A stretch of 64,000 nucleotides of DNA from Melastoma dodecandrum (GCA_029817715.1 JARUPY010000050.1:62001-126000); one strand, 5' to 3'. Counted from the stretch's first letter, positions 22,851 through 36,849 are shown. A program made the numbers and translations. Notes: generated from the letters alone by a model not told the origin.

Positions 22851-22974
22851 ATCTATTTCCTGGCAATTGCCGAAGTTCTTTAGGAGAAACTATGGCTGCA
22901 CCTCAGAAAAGGTGACATCTCTTGCCAGTTATTGTCGGGGTTCGTATCAACTAACAAAAAGGTGACACTCGACT

Positions 22975-23465
22975 CGAGCGTCGGGCGCTACGAAGGAGGC
23001 CGGGGTAGATCCTCCCTCGATTCCTAATCGGGCCTGCCCTGGCCCTCACCGATCGTCTCCATGCTCCTTAGGAGACGACGGGAGAAAGGCGAAGCATGAT
23101 CTGTAAAAGGAAGCTTCGGGAGGATCCGGAGCGACTCATGTCCCCTCAGCCAGCCATAATGGGTCCGCGTAAAATAGTTTGATGGTTAACCTAGGTAAGT
23201 TATTGCGGAGTCGCCACCGACTTATTATTATAAAAGACGGTTTAAGTCGGAAAAACCGTTAGTTCGGGGACCTCTAATTACTAACTATTACATTATATAT
23301 GCGAAAAGATGGCGTTTGCTCCAAAATATTTTTCTGATTAACGGGCATGGGTACCGAGACGAGCATCACTCTGGATTCATGTATCTGTTTTACGGGCGTT
23401 GGACTCGATTCGGGCTTTTAGGCCCGAACTCATGTTTATTGATAGCAAATGGTATGCGACAATAA
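22975..23465 (+). repeat. Dispersed repeat, copy 1
   Basis: This stretch aligns with 38,880-39,365 over about 490 bp, with indels. Shared landmarks are CGACTCGAGC-TCGG, TTAACCTAGGTAA, GGAGTCGCCACCGA, TTTAAGTCGGAAAA, ATGCGAAAAGATGG/GGTGG, TTTTCTGATTAACGGG-like and TTGGACTCGATTCGG with GGCCCGAACTCATG. It codes for nothing obvious. It ends where the worn 5' LTR of the PHD-carrying element begins. Confidence 0.65.
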
Positions 23466-23469
23466 GCCT

Positions 23470-23665
23470 ATGTTTCTTTCTTAGTAAAAAATAAGGCCTT
23501 AGGGTTTCTAATGAGAAAAGTTGTTATTTTTACCCTATTATCTGGTTTTCAGAATTTCTTAAAATTTTCTTACAAACGCTAGAATTCTCTATTGTTCCCT
23601 TCATCCTATTCGTTTTCTTCTAGTTTTTCTGTTATTTCTCCTACTTCTGCTACGCTACTCCATCA
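23470..23665 (+). repeat. 5' LTR (left-truncated) of the PHD-carrying element
   Basis: It corresponds to the right 190 bp or so of 25,827-26,080. The match runs from TTTCTTTCTTAGTA to GCTACGCTACTCC. The first 60-65 bp of the LTR are absent here and the dispersed repeat abuts instead. Confidence 0.65.
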
Positions 23666-23667
23666 AT

Positions 23668-23680
23668 TAGTATCAGAGCC
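23668..23680 (+). promoter_or_regulatory. Primer-binding site of the PHD-carrying element
   Basis: TAGTATCAGAGCC is one base off the tRNA-Met-complementary TGGTATCAGAGCC. It follows the CA end of the LTR by two bases. Confidence 0.7.
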
Positions 23681-23699
23681 TGAGTTCTACCTACGAGTT

Positions 23700-24360
23700 A
23701 GAGTTAAGGATTTCTCGATGGCTATAATAGAAGCCGTGGGAGAGGGGTTCAACATGAACAGACGAAACTTGCTGAGATGCGAAGTATGCTTGAAGATCTA
23801 GCACAAGCAGTCCAAGAGAAGAGTTGCTGCTACTGCGACAGGAACGCGTGGGAGCCCGAATGGAGATTCTGGAAGGCAACCACAACCTCTTAGACATATC
23901 AGAAGGTAGTACAGAGGATGAATTTGATGAAATCGAATTCAATCTTTTCTGTGAAGCCGGACCTGTAAACAACACAGGAGGAGGTGGATTGGAAGAGAGA
24001 TGTGTCCTAGGTCTCAACGGGGGTGGAATCTGATTTGGAGATGCAGACTTAAACAAGAAGAAGCACGCTGATGAATATCGAGACTGGAAGGCAGAAGAAG
24101 AGTTTGGTGAAAAAATAATGTCTATTTATGATGAATATCCTGATGAGGAAGAGGATACCGATGTGTATTCGATCGAAGGAGAGTCGATCATCGTTGAAGG
24201 GATCATGTCGATTGCTCAAGTGGAAACTGAAGATTGGCATAGGCATGAGATGATCAACACTCATGACAGTGAAGGTTCACATATTTTTATTTTCACAGAT
24301 ATAGTGGAGACTTATCTCAACCCTATGAACAAACTAAGATGCACGCATTCTATTCTATGA
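23700..24360 (+). pseudogene. Gag/protease-like remnant in the PHD-carrying element
   Basis: The frame changes several times. Segments include LLLRQERVGARMEILEGNHN and SEGSTEDEFDEIEFNLFCEA (23,824-24,033), then an acidic run IYDEYPDEEEDTDVYS and QVETEDWHRHEMINTHDSEG (24,118-24,300). The acidic run followed by a W-R-x-x-I-x-x-T phrase resembles the gag-to-protease junction of some plant gypsy polyproteins. The aspartic protease motif itself is not recognisable. I give this modest weight. Confidence 0.35.
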
Positions 24361-24419
24361 GGAATGACATCGAAGAGTTAGTTAGAATTGAGGGAAAAAT
24401 TAGATAATCCCTTGGCGAC

Positions 24420-24865
24420 AACGAATTTGTGGACGAGAGCAAAAGAGGATATGAAAACTACATAAGAATTGCTAAGCCACCAGATTGGAGATTATTTCTT
24501 TTCCAACTCGGGGATATCGATGTAGGAGTTGCGTGTTGTAAAGACATACGGGCATGTGACAGTCGTGCTCTGACCTTTCCTAGAAGTGAAGTTAAGAAGA
24601 TGAAAGGACCGAGTAGAGAGTATTAGACATTTTGCAGGCACTGTTACAAGTTTGAAAAATCAAGACAATATTGTGGTGCATGCAAGAGAATTTGGCACCA
24701 TCCAGATGGTGGAGGCATGGTGGAGGCTGGGTGTGTTGTGATGGTTGTGATGTTTGGGTGCATGTTGAATGTGGAGGCTTCTCCGATCGACTTCTGGAGG
24801 ATATGGAGAATACTGATTTTTATTGTCCTGATTGTCGAATGATGTTTTCGTCTCTATGGATGTGA
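24420..24865 (+). pseudogene. PHD-finger sequence like ATX3/4/5 trithorax-type histone methyltransferases
   Basis: One frame gives CRHCYKFEKSRQYCGACKRI, WHHPDGG (about 24,630-24,712). A second frame continues GGWVCCDGCDVWVHVECGGF and LLEDMENTDFYCPDC (24,717-24,840). Together they supply the C-x2-C, C-x2-C, W-VHVEC and C-x2-C of a PHD finger. The WHH(S/P)DGG-WVCCDGC-VWVH-EC and DLENTD-YCPDC phrasing is that of plant ATX3/4/5 proteins, which bind histone tails and methylate H3. The frames are split by an 11-bp near-duplication (GGTGGAGGCAT at 24,708-24,718, then GGTGGAGGCT), so the sequence is non-functional. A leading stretch (24,429-24,626, DWRLFLFQLGDIDVGVACCK) ends in a stop at 24,626. No SET domain follows. 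Confidence 0.6.
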
Positions 24866-25306
24866 ATATATTAGAGAAGAAGAGAAGTGACAGTGATGAA
24901 CATCTTCTAGAGATTGCTGAGGAGAATGATCAATCGAAAGTAACAGATGAAGAAATGCTGGATAAGATGTCTGCAGAAGAAGAGATCAAGCGAGTGAAGG
25001 AAGACGTCAAGTTGGCTAAAGACTCATTAATAGCCAACATGGAATATGAGAAATGCTCATCGAGAAGCTAGATAACGAGATAAGTGAGACGCTTCGAAAG
25101 CATGAATTCTGGAAAAGGGAGCTTGAAACCAAAATGCAAAATAAAATGGAGAGAGAAAACAGTTTGCTTAAAAAGATTAAAGCATTTGATAAGGAAGAAG
25201 GAAGAGAATTGAGTAACATTGATTTCCTAAGAGAGGTTGCTAGAAAAGATATAGAAGAGCTGAAACAGGGAAGCTTGGTCACATTCGCTCTCTCTTATGG
25301 AGGCTG
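24862..25306 (+). pseudogene. Coiled-coil sequence downstream of the PHD finger
   Basis: Two overlapping frames are strongly charged and helical. 24,832-25,071 includes EIAEENDQSKVTDEEMLDKM and SAEEEIKRVKEDVKLAKDSL. 25,053-25,307 includes KLDNEISETLRKHEFWKREL and KMERENSLLKKIKAFDKEEG. Heptad-like spacing of L/I/M and E/K suggests a coiled coil. ATX proteins do not normally have this after the PHD finger, so it may be from the element's own gag or a second captured gene. The source is not identified. Confidence 0.35.
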
Positions 25307-25826
25307 ATCTTGCCCTGCTGTCCGAGTATACACCGCGTCTAAGGTTGAAGACAAGCTAGAGTCCTCGAAGAGGGATTTCCTTCGGGCAGCATTAGGGATA
25401 TCAAAGGTGAACCAACTGACGAGACTGAAGATGCTCGATTGGTACCTCCTGCACTTCGTCGAGGACATGGGATCGCTTCTTAACTGGGTATGCCTGCGGT
25501 TATCGAATGAGATACAACTCAATCAAGTATTTAATGTCTTAGATTTGTATGAGTTTGTGGGAGCTGATGAAAGTTATATTGTCCAAGATCAGTTCAAAGA
25601 GCTTCCAAAGATCACAAAGGATGTTATTAAAGATGTTCCACATATGAATGAGGCTAAGTCAAGAAGAGGAAATCAATACAGGAGATTCTTGGTGAAATGA
25701 TTGGGAAAGCCACCGACGGAAAGTACCTGAATAGCTGAAGAAGAATTGAAGAAGATTGACCCTGAAATTTATGCTAAAGTTGTCGAAGTTTTCGCGCCGC
25801 GAACTTTTCCAACCTGGGGAGATTAA
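25307..25826 (+). pseudogene. Unassigned coding-like tail of the PHD-carrying element
   Basis: The frame 25,407-25,700 (97 codons) includes KMLDWYLLHFVEDMGSLLNW, NVLDLYEFVGADESYIVQDQ and LPKITKDVIKDVPHMNEAKS. The composition looks like real protein, but I recognise no domain. It ends shortly before the purine tract and the 3' LTR. Confidence 0.3.
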
Positions 25827-26080
25827 TGTAGGAGTATAATATTATTTTTAGATTTTATAATATTATGGGTATTTTAGGAATATCTCACTAGATTTCTTTT
25901 TTAGTATAAACAAGGCTTAAGGGTTTCTAAGGAGGAACATTGTTATTTTTACCTTATTATCTGATTTTCAGAATTTCTTGAGGTTTTCTTATAAACCCTA
26001 AAATTCTCTATCGTTCCCTTCATCATATTCCTGTTCTTCTAATTTTTCTGTTATTTCTCCTATTTCAGCAACGCTACTCC
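25827..26080 (+). repeat. 3' LTR of the PHD-carrying element
   Basis: It begins TGTAGGAGTATAATATTATT just after the purine-rich GGGGAGATTAA. It ends near ACGCTACTCC, where similarity to the 5' copy stops. Length is 254 bp. Confidence 0.65.
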
Positions 26081-27000
26081 GTTGCCTGCAAGGTCCATTG
26101 TCCACCCCACTTTCCATGTCTCTAGGCCGCGGGGTGGAGTACCTGACGTTTCCAGGGGGTCATTCTGCCATTATGGTCTCGACTGGGTCGATGGGAGTAT
26201 CTATACGACTTGGAGCAGCGTTATCCTCACTGCACACTTGAGGATAAATGTGTCCAAGGGGGTGGCTTGATGCAAGAGGAACGGAAGGCAGAATTGGTCA
26301 TGAGGATGTTAGAGGAGGTTGCTAGGCAGTTGGAAGTCGAGTCAGGTTATGAGGTGGGTTGGATTGTAATGGACTGGGTCAATGGGCTGGGGTTAATAAT
26401 ATGCGAAACCCAGCCTGTGAGTTAGTTAGAGGTTCTTTCCCCTTTAACTTAGCTGCGGAGAGGGGGTACGGAGTCAGTTAGCTAGATTGTGTCTGTTAAT
26501 GGGGAGAGAGACAGAGGTGGCGATGTTACTATAATCTTGGGCTATTGGAGGTTGACAGTGGATTCCGGAGGTTAATCGGAAGAGATTGGGTGGATTCGCT
26601 AGCTAATTGTGTTGTGTGGGTGTGTATGGTGTCGAGTTGCTTGAATACCACACATCAAGCCACAGCATCCCAATGCCAATGTGATTAGCAATGCATTCAG
26701 GAGCATCGGCATGTTCTCATGGGCGTGCCTCAGCCCCTGGTGTTTCCACGAGACCAGGAACGATCCTTCATGATTCTCGTCCCCGAATGGCATCGTATTG
26801 GATACCACCGTCCACAAAAGAGAAATTTCTGTTCCTAAAGGAAGTTAACCGAGCCAATCTTAGGAGAAGCCGACTGAGGGAAGCAGGGAGACATTTGGCA
26901 ACGCCAAGTTCATCAACAACGTCTCTGCAACTGCCAACGTAATTTTCTCAGGTGTTTAAGCATAGTAAGGGGGTACGTTGGGGATTTAACCAATGTGTGC
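26081..27000. other. Unassigned, possibly old repeat or gene debris
   Basis: Short frames occur on both strands. + strand 26,210-26,425 reads GGLMQEERKAELVMRMLEEV, a charged helix. - strand 26,599-26,817 has a hydrophobic run MPMLLNALLITLALGCCGLM that could be a membrane segment. It is preceded by TMPFGDENHEGSFLVSWKHQ. Neither matches a family I can name and both lack a clear start or neighbours. They could be decayed gene pieces. Confidence 0.25.
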
Positions 27001-28439
27001 CTGGGAGGATCACTATGAATTTTGGATAAACTAAGTGTTGGTTAAAACACAACAGTGGCGAGACAGACAGATCGTGTTTGTTGCTGTATAATGTGATTTA
27101 GTTATTTGTAAAATAAAAAAAGAATTGATAAAGACAGCATTAGTTTGGATCCACATAAACATAATCATATCCCATCAATCTTTCTATCATGTTGTTTCAT
27201 GTGATTTGCGGGGTTGCTCACCACCACCTCACTCACATGGGCTTAGCAGTCCATGTCCATGTCCATGTGCCTTAAATTAACAAAAAAAAAAAAAAAAAGT
27301 GGGTGGATTCGTTTTCATCTCGATATTATTTTGAGTTACCTCTTTGTTCTTTGCCGACACTGATAGATAGATAGATAGATAACCCCTGTTGGATAAAATA
27401 TAACAATCCAGCTTTTTAGTAACGCCTGTTGACCTATCGATGTTTCTGGGAATTATTTATTCTTTTTTTTTTTAATCTGTTCACTAATAATTTCAACCTC
27501 AAATTTGTAATATTATAGCAAACTATAGATGTATTGAACCTTGCGAGTGATTGATTTCATCTTTCTTTCAAAACTTTAAAATAAATAGATAAAATCAAAT
27601 ACACTAAAATATTAAAGAGCACTAAAAATTTTTCTAATGAAGAATCGAATTAAAAAAATCTATTAATTATTCTCCTGAAATTCCTTTGAATAGAAATAAA
27701 ATCAATAAATAGAAGCAACACAAAAATACGAAAAGATTGAGCGATTTAGAAATATATATAATTCATTTCTCACATTTTATTAATTATATTTAAATTAAAA
27801 TTTGTCGTGAGTTTTTAAAGGTTGAAATTTTAACCTACTTTAAATTAGACGAGGAGCTATTTCAATCTTTTTTTTATTAGCAAAGGTCGATAACATTTCA
27901 CAAAAGGAATACGGAATTCAATTCGAGATACGGTCACATTATAAAAAAAAAAGGTAAAAGACACATTGTTTAATAAATGGAATCAAAACTTATAAAAGTA
28001 GTGAGATGCTTGTAAATTTACTCCTGAGAGAAAATAGAGAAACAAATAGCAACAGAATACCTAAAAACTAAGAATACGATATCAAACCCAATTTCTCTAA
28101 TTGTGATTGCTTTACACTAATTGGCAAAAATCATTACTAATATGGTTTTAATTTTAATACGTATAGTAGATTTCTTCTATTGTGTGGACGCGTGAGACAA
28201 ATACTTTCTTAAAATTTAAAATAAATTATTTTTACTCAAATTATTTTAATATTATAATTTTAAAATATTATAATAGATAATATTATTAAATATTTTCATT
28301 TTCCCAGTTCTAGACCTTTTTATTGGCCTTGTAGCTAGTTTAAAAGATTGAATGTCCGTGTTCCAAAAGGTCTAGAGGCGCACTTCTTGTGCCACGTATT
28401 TATGAATTTTACCCCCGTGGTAAAATAGTAATCTTTTAC
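27001..28439. other. AT-rich intergenic DNA with simple repeats
   Basis: No gene is visible. It holds (CCATGT)3 at about 27,251-27,268, a run of 17 A at 27,282-27,298 and (GATA)5 at about 27,362-27,381. The rest is unstructured AT-rich sequence. Confidence 0.6.
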
Positions 28440-29170
28440 GAATTTACTAATTTTTTTCATAATCTTTTACTAATTTAAGAATTTTCGTAAACCTTTTTGT
28501 AAATTTACCGCAAGGGTAAAATAGTAATTTCACAATGAAAATAGGTTTGTAGTTAGGTTTGTAGTTAGGTTCGAAATGTACTGTTTTTGTTAGTAAATTA
28601 CTAAAAAGTTTAGTAACTGTTTACTAAATTTTCAGAAAATTTCGCTCAAAAATTAGTAAAAGATTACGAAAAAGAGTCATTTTTAGTAATTTATTAACGA
28701 TTTTACTATGTTCAACATTAATTTACTAATTTTCCTTAAAAAATTAGTAAATCATTACTAATTTCGTTCTATAGCGAACTCGAAAAATTACTAAACTTTG
28801 AAATTTTACTAAATCAAATTAGTAAAGTTTACTAAAAAAGAACAGTGATGAATTAGTAAAAATTACTAAATTACATGTAGTAAATCGGATGACAAATTTG
28901 CTAAAAAGTTTAGTAACCAGTTACTAAACTTGAACAGTGATATTTTAGTAAAATTACTAAAAAAAAATGTGGAAATCACCGATATTTTTCGTAAACGGTT
29001 ACTAAAATAATCTGAAAATTGTTGGGTAACTTTACTAAACGCGAATTAGTAAACTTTACTAACTGTGAACGGTGAAAAATTAATAAACTTTACTAAACTC
29101 GATACAACTTTTTACTAAACATTTTACTAAAAAGGATATTTTTTAGTAAAATTTATTAAAAAGAAGTCGA
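28440..29170. repeat. Degenerate TTACTAA/TTAGTAA repeat tract upstream of the pectin methylesterase gene
   Basis: Over about 730 bp the words TTACTAA, TTTACTAA, TTAGTAA and AGTAAAATTACTAA recur dozens of times on both strands at irregular spacing of about 10-40 bp, often back to back as near palindromes. Examples are TTTAGTAAAATTACTAA, AAATTAGTAAAGTTTACTAA and GTTTAGTAACCAGTTACTAA. The tract ends about 250 bp before the pectin methylesterase start codon. It may be a decayed microsatellite-like expansion or a local regulatory tract. No protein is encoded. Confidence 0.6.
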
Positions 29171-29421
29171 TTTTGATAAACAAACGTAACCATCACGTCG
29201 GCCGCTTTTAAAAGAAAGAGTTAAAAAGTGGGATGGGAAAATTCCATGTTATCTCTGCTTCCTACTTTTGTTGGCTTCTTTCTAAAAGAGAAAGAGAGGA
29301 AGGGAAAAGCCAGCAGCGTCAAACGGACAACTCTTTCTTGCCAATTTCCTCTCCTCCTCCTCAATTTCAACTCCAAACACACACACCTTCACCTTCCAAC
29401 TCACTAAACTAACCCTAATTC

Positions 29422-31567
29422 ATGGATGCCGTCAAGTCCTTCAAGGGCTACGGCAAGGTCGACGAACTCGAGCAGCGCCAATTTGCCGCCAAGACCCGCA
29501 GGCGCCTCCTCTTCCTTGCCTTCCTCGCCCTCCTCTTCCTCGGGATCGTTGCCGCCGTCATTGCCACCGTCGTACACGTTCGTAGCCGTGGCAGAGGTGA
29601 CGACGATGCCCCTGGCTCTTCCCCCTCCTCTGAGCTCACCCCTGCCTCCTCCCTCCTTGCCGTCTGCGGCGTCACTCGCTACCCCGACTCTTGCTTCTCC
29701 AGCATCTCCTCTCTCAACTCCGGCAATTCTACAGACCCCGAGCAGCTCTTCCTGCTTTCGCTGAGGGTCGCAGCCGACGAGCTTAGGAAGGTGTCCGATC
29801 TCCCCAGCCGCTTGTCAGCCCAGGCTGGCGTCACCATCGATCGAGGGGTGAGGGCGGCGCTCGCCAATGTGTGCCTCCCACTGCTTCAGGATGCAGCCGA
29901 GATGATCACCGAGTCGATCAGTTCACTGAACTCTACCAGCCGGGTCGGGAAGTTGCTCCTGAACTCGTCGGCCATCGCGGACATCCGCACACAGCTGAGC
30001 GCCGCATTGACCGACCAGGAGACGTGCATCGACTCGTTGACGGAGTTCAACGCGACCGCGCTGGCCGACTTGGTGCGGTCAGGGACCATGAACGCTACTA
30101 GATTCACCAGCAACAGCCTGGCCATAGCCACAAGGATCATCAGCCTGCTCGCGCAGCTCAACCTCCCAGTCAACCGGCGTCGGCTCCTGACGGAGGGAAA
30201 CAGAGGCCCGGGCCATTTCCCGGAATGGGTGGGCAGCAGGGAGAGGAGGATGCTGGCAGGCGAGGTGACGCCAGATGTGACGGTGGCGAAGGATGGGACC
30301 GGGAACTACGAGTCGATATCGGAGGCGGTGGCAGCAGCACCAGTGAAAAACGGGACGGGAAGGTTCGTGATATACGTGAAGGCGGGGAACTACACGGAGA
30401 AGGTGAACATAGGGAAGAACGTGTGGAACGTGATGATGTATGGGGATGGGAAGACGCAGACGGTGGTCTCCGGCAGCCAGAACTTCATCGACGGAACCCC
30501 AACCTTTCAGACCGCCTCCTTCGGTCAGTCCAATTTAGACTTTTTGAGTTTTGGATCTGAACATGAATGAATTTACTTTGGATGTGGGTCGTTTAGGAAC
30601 TACTAGATCTAATGACGATTAATTGATTGGTCATGTGGAATAATTACCGTTGCTAAATCGTTCCAGAAGGGATTAGAAAGACGGGAATTTGGTGACGATA
30701 AGGTGGGGGTGGTAGATGGGACTGGGACACACCTAGATTTAATGTTTGGTGAGGAGGCTCTTGTTGACATAGAGGAGTTGTTCCTTTTTCAGTAATAATG
30801 AAATATGTTGGGCAGAGCTGCTCGGCTTTAGGTGTTAGTGTGGTTTTAGTATCTTCCACTAATGCTGGTTCTTCAATATCCCAACAGTTGTGATCGGCAA
30901 GGGATTCATTGCTAGGGACATGGGGTTTGAAAACACGGCCGGCCCGGAGAAACATCAGGCCGTGGCGTTACGTTCGGCGTCCGACTTCTCCGTCTTCTTC
31001 CGATGCTCGTTCGACGGTTTCCAGGACACCCTTTACGCCCACTCCAACCGGCAATTCTACCGGGAGTGCGACATCACGGGGACGATCGACTTCATATTTG
31101 GCAACTCTGCTTCGGTTTTCCAGGACTGCAACATCCTTCCGAGGCAGCCAATGGCCAACCAGTTCAACACCATCACGGCCCAGGGGAAGACCGACGTGAA
31201 CCAGAACACGGGGATCTCGATCCAGAAGTGCACAATCTCAGCCAACGGCAACGTGACCGCACCTACGTACCTCGGGAGGCCATGGAAGAACTGCTCGACA
31301 ACTGTCGTGATGCAATCTGCAGTCGGTTCATTCCTCGACCCCAAGGGATGGATTGAGTGGGTCCCCGGGGTCGATCCTCCCAAAACGATCTTCTATGGGG
31401 AGTATCAGAATACCGGGGCAAGAGCGGACACGAGTCAGCGGGTTACGTGGGCAGGTTACGAGGCTGCAATGACAGATGCAGAAGCTCAGAAGTTCACCGT
31501 TGACTCATTCATCCAAGGACTTGACTGGCTACCGCAGACAAGTGTGACCTACGATGCAAGTCTGTAG
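29422..31567 (+). CDS. Pectin methylesterase with N-terminal inhibitor-like pro-region (type I)
   Basis: Two exons: 29,422-30,523 and 30,888-31,567. The intron starts GTCAGT and ends CCCAACAG. It encodes 593 aa. The enzyme removes methyl groups from cell-wall homogalacturonan. Residues 27-52 form a membrane or signal-anchor helix after a basic KTRRR. Residues about 78-245 are the PMEI-like pro-region, with cysteines at 82, 91, 151 and 202. Two processing motifs follow: RRRLL (252-256) and RRML (275-278). The catalytic domain starts at DVTVAKDGTGNY (about 285). Q391, Q413, D414 (FQDTLY), D435 (DFIFG), R498 and W500 (LGRPW) are the conserved active-site residues, so the enzyme should be active once secreted and processed. 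The ATG chosen is the first, after a pyrimidine-rich leader. The coding sequence is GC-rich against an AT-rich surround. Confidence 0.96.
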
Positions 31568-31948
31568 GCCAAGACTGCTGGTTCTTTCACTAATGCCTTC
31601 CCATCGATGGTTTGCTGTTAAACAGCTTAGCATGCGTGTTCCATATTTATAGTAAAGGGGCGAAACTAGAAACATATTCATTTTATCGTTAGTGTAAAAT
31701 TTCGAAGAAAAAACCAATTGAAATGATCCACTGCCGCAACCTGCCGAGCATTATAATATGTTCAAAACGTTCGTTCAACCTTAAATTGAGGACCTTTGGA
31801 AGTTACAACAAAAGTTTTTCAGAGTGCACAGCCGATCCGATGCAAATTGAGACGACAACAAATCCGCAAGGAGAAGTTATGATCGCAACAGCAGAACAGG
31901 GGGGAGAACAGGGGGGAGAACAGGGGGGAGATGACTTGGGAAATTAAC
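31568..31948. other. Shared 3' region between two convergent genes, with a 12-bp tandem repeat
   Basis: It holds the 3' UTRs of the pectin methylesterase (+) and the proteasome alpha-5 gene (-), whose stop codons are about 380 bp apart. At 31,894-31,929 there are three perfect copies of a 12-mer GAACAGGGGGGA. An open frame across it (EQGGEQGGEQGG) is incidental. Confidence 0.6.
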
Positions 31949-35386
<3,438 letters not shown>

Positions 35387-36156
35387 TTTCCCCCTAACTC
35401 GTCAATCTAACAACAAAAAAAAGAAACAACTTAACACATCATCAACACACAATGACAAAAACCCCGCTGGCAAACCGCGCGAAAATCGTGAAATCTCGAA
35501 AAAATTTGGAACGATAGATCGAACGTGGATGGGAAGGGGATGAAAAACCCAAGTCGATTAATCGAGAAACAAGGACGAATGCCATCGGAAAGAGTAGGAA
35601 AATGGGTCGCGGGAATTACTGAGTCGTCAGTCGTTTAGAACTCCTGAGCTTAAAATTCTTCAAACAACGAAACCCTTCTTGGCAAGCAAGTTAAGAACAC
35701 CCGGACACAAACTGGGAGGAGGGAGAGTAACCGTGGGTCAGGCTTTATTATGGGCTTGGCCCATGGTCTTGTTTTAGGCCCATTTATTCGAGATGGTCAC
35801 CGTGTCTGTTATAAAGTAAAAAAAAAAAAAAAATAAGTCCATCATCTCCGTCCAACGAGTAAAAAATATCAGGAGGCTCAGAAACGCCGAGCTTTGTTTC
35901 AAAATAGCCTTAGTTCATAAACCAGAATATTTCAAAACTCCTCGAACCTCCTCACCTTCGTTTAAACACCGACCACTGCAGGCGGAGGTCCTCAACGCAA
36001 GCACCACCACCACCATCTCTCCTCTCTATATAAAATAACCTCACTACATTTCCCACTTCATCATCATGGAAATCAAAATCAATGGCATACGACACACCAG
36101 CGGTCATCCATTCCCACGAGAAACAGGAGTTTTGTCCCTAACTAAGGTTTGGCTGC
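35387..36156. other. 5' flank of proteasome alpha-5 and intergenic sequence
   Basis: The proteasome alpha-5 leader and promoter lie here, reading leftward. A pyrimidine/purine-rich leader lies at about 35,390-35,470. I cannot place the transcription start. A run of 15 A falls near 35,820. (CAC)n-rich sequence and CTCTCCTCTCTATATAAAAT, a TATA-like word on the + strand, lie near 36,005-36,030 just before the Tat LTR. No gene is seen to which that promoter-like word belongs. Confidence 0.4.
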
Positions 36157-36849
36157 TGTTTAGCAACAAAATTCTGGGCCACAGATCTCGGCCTTATCTA
36201 TGAATCAATGGTTTAGAATACAGGCCCAAGGGACATGAAACCCAGTGAGGAGGTGACAACGAAAACACACCAGGCGAAGGCTTGCTGGTCGAAGCAGTCA
36301 TCAAGTGACAGGGTTACCGGGCGACGGGCGACAATGAATAGGCCAACGAGGAAACTCTACGGCGAATGCCAATGGGCGATGCAGATGATCAGAAGATTCC
36401 AGAAGATCTCAGGGTTTGGAAGGGAATTGTTACCAAGTTTGATCATATGGAAAGAAGATATTTCATGAAGACTGGTGACAAAGGAAACGTAATATATGTA
36501 ATATTTCATTACCGTACATACGTAGGTGTAGCTTAGTATAAATAATCATTCTTATGCATTATATAAACACCTCTCTACAGACGAATATATTGTCATTATT
36601 ATGTTCAAGCATTCCAGCGTTCAAGCTCTCCATGTGCTCCTGCGTTCCTACTTCCCTCTGAAGGCATCGTCGATGGCATCCGTAAGTGCTTTTGCTTAAG
36701 GGTACGTCCGCCGCCTTCCTCCTCTCTTTCTTTTTCATACGACGATCACACACACATACAACGAACCTCCGAGCACCAGTTACTCGTAGTGCTAGAGATT
36801 TCCGACGTGTTTAGATCCGGCTTGTGCGCATTCACTTCCGGAGCGAACA
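36157..36849 (+). repeat. 5' LTR of the Tat-like element
   Basis: It begins TGTTTAGCAACA and ends GGAGCGAACA. It aligns with 60,559-61,296: CCACAGATCTCGG, ACAGGCCCAAGGGACATGAA, TTGTTACCAAGTTTGATCAT, TAATATATGTAATATTTC, CACCTCTCTACAGACG. The two differ by many substitutions and a deletion here of about 45 bp. Confidence 0.8.

Larger units (their letters stand above)
23470..26080 (+). mobile_element. Small LTR retrotransposon carrying a PHD-finger (ATX-like) and coiled-coil sequence
   Basis: A 254-bp 3' LTR (25,827-26,080: TGTAGGAGTATAATAT to ACGCTACTCC) matches a left-truncated 5' LTR (about 23,470-23,665). Shared sequence includes TTATCTG-TTTTCAGAATTTC and TCTGTTATTTCTCCTA-TTC. A good tRNA-Met primer-binding site (23,668-23,680) and a purine tract CTGGGGAGATTAA before the 3' LTR fit an LTR element. 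Inside are a gag/protease-like remnant (23,700-24,360), a PHD finger (24,620-24,850), coiled-coil sequence (24,860-25,300) and an unplaced tail (25,400-25,740). There is no RT, integrase or RNase H, so it is non-autonomous. It looks like an element that acquired host coding sequence. Confidence 0.6.

Noticed and set aside
29426..29764. Second open frame in the first exon of the pectin methylesterase gene (and several minus-strand frames there)
   Set aside because: These are shadows of a GC-rich coding exon. The true frame carries the PMEI and catalytic motifs.
30653..30955. Minus-strand open frame across the pectin methylesterase intron
   Set aside because: It spans the intron and exon 2 start and has no domain. 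The GTCAGT...CAG intron accounts for the region.
36140..36162. Target-site duplication for the Tat-like element
   Set aside because: The bases flanking the two LTRs (GGCTGC and ATCGTG) do not match in any frame I tried, so I claim none.
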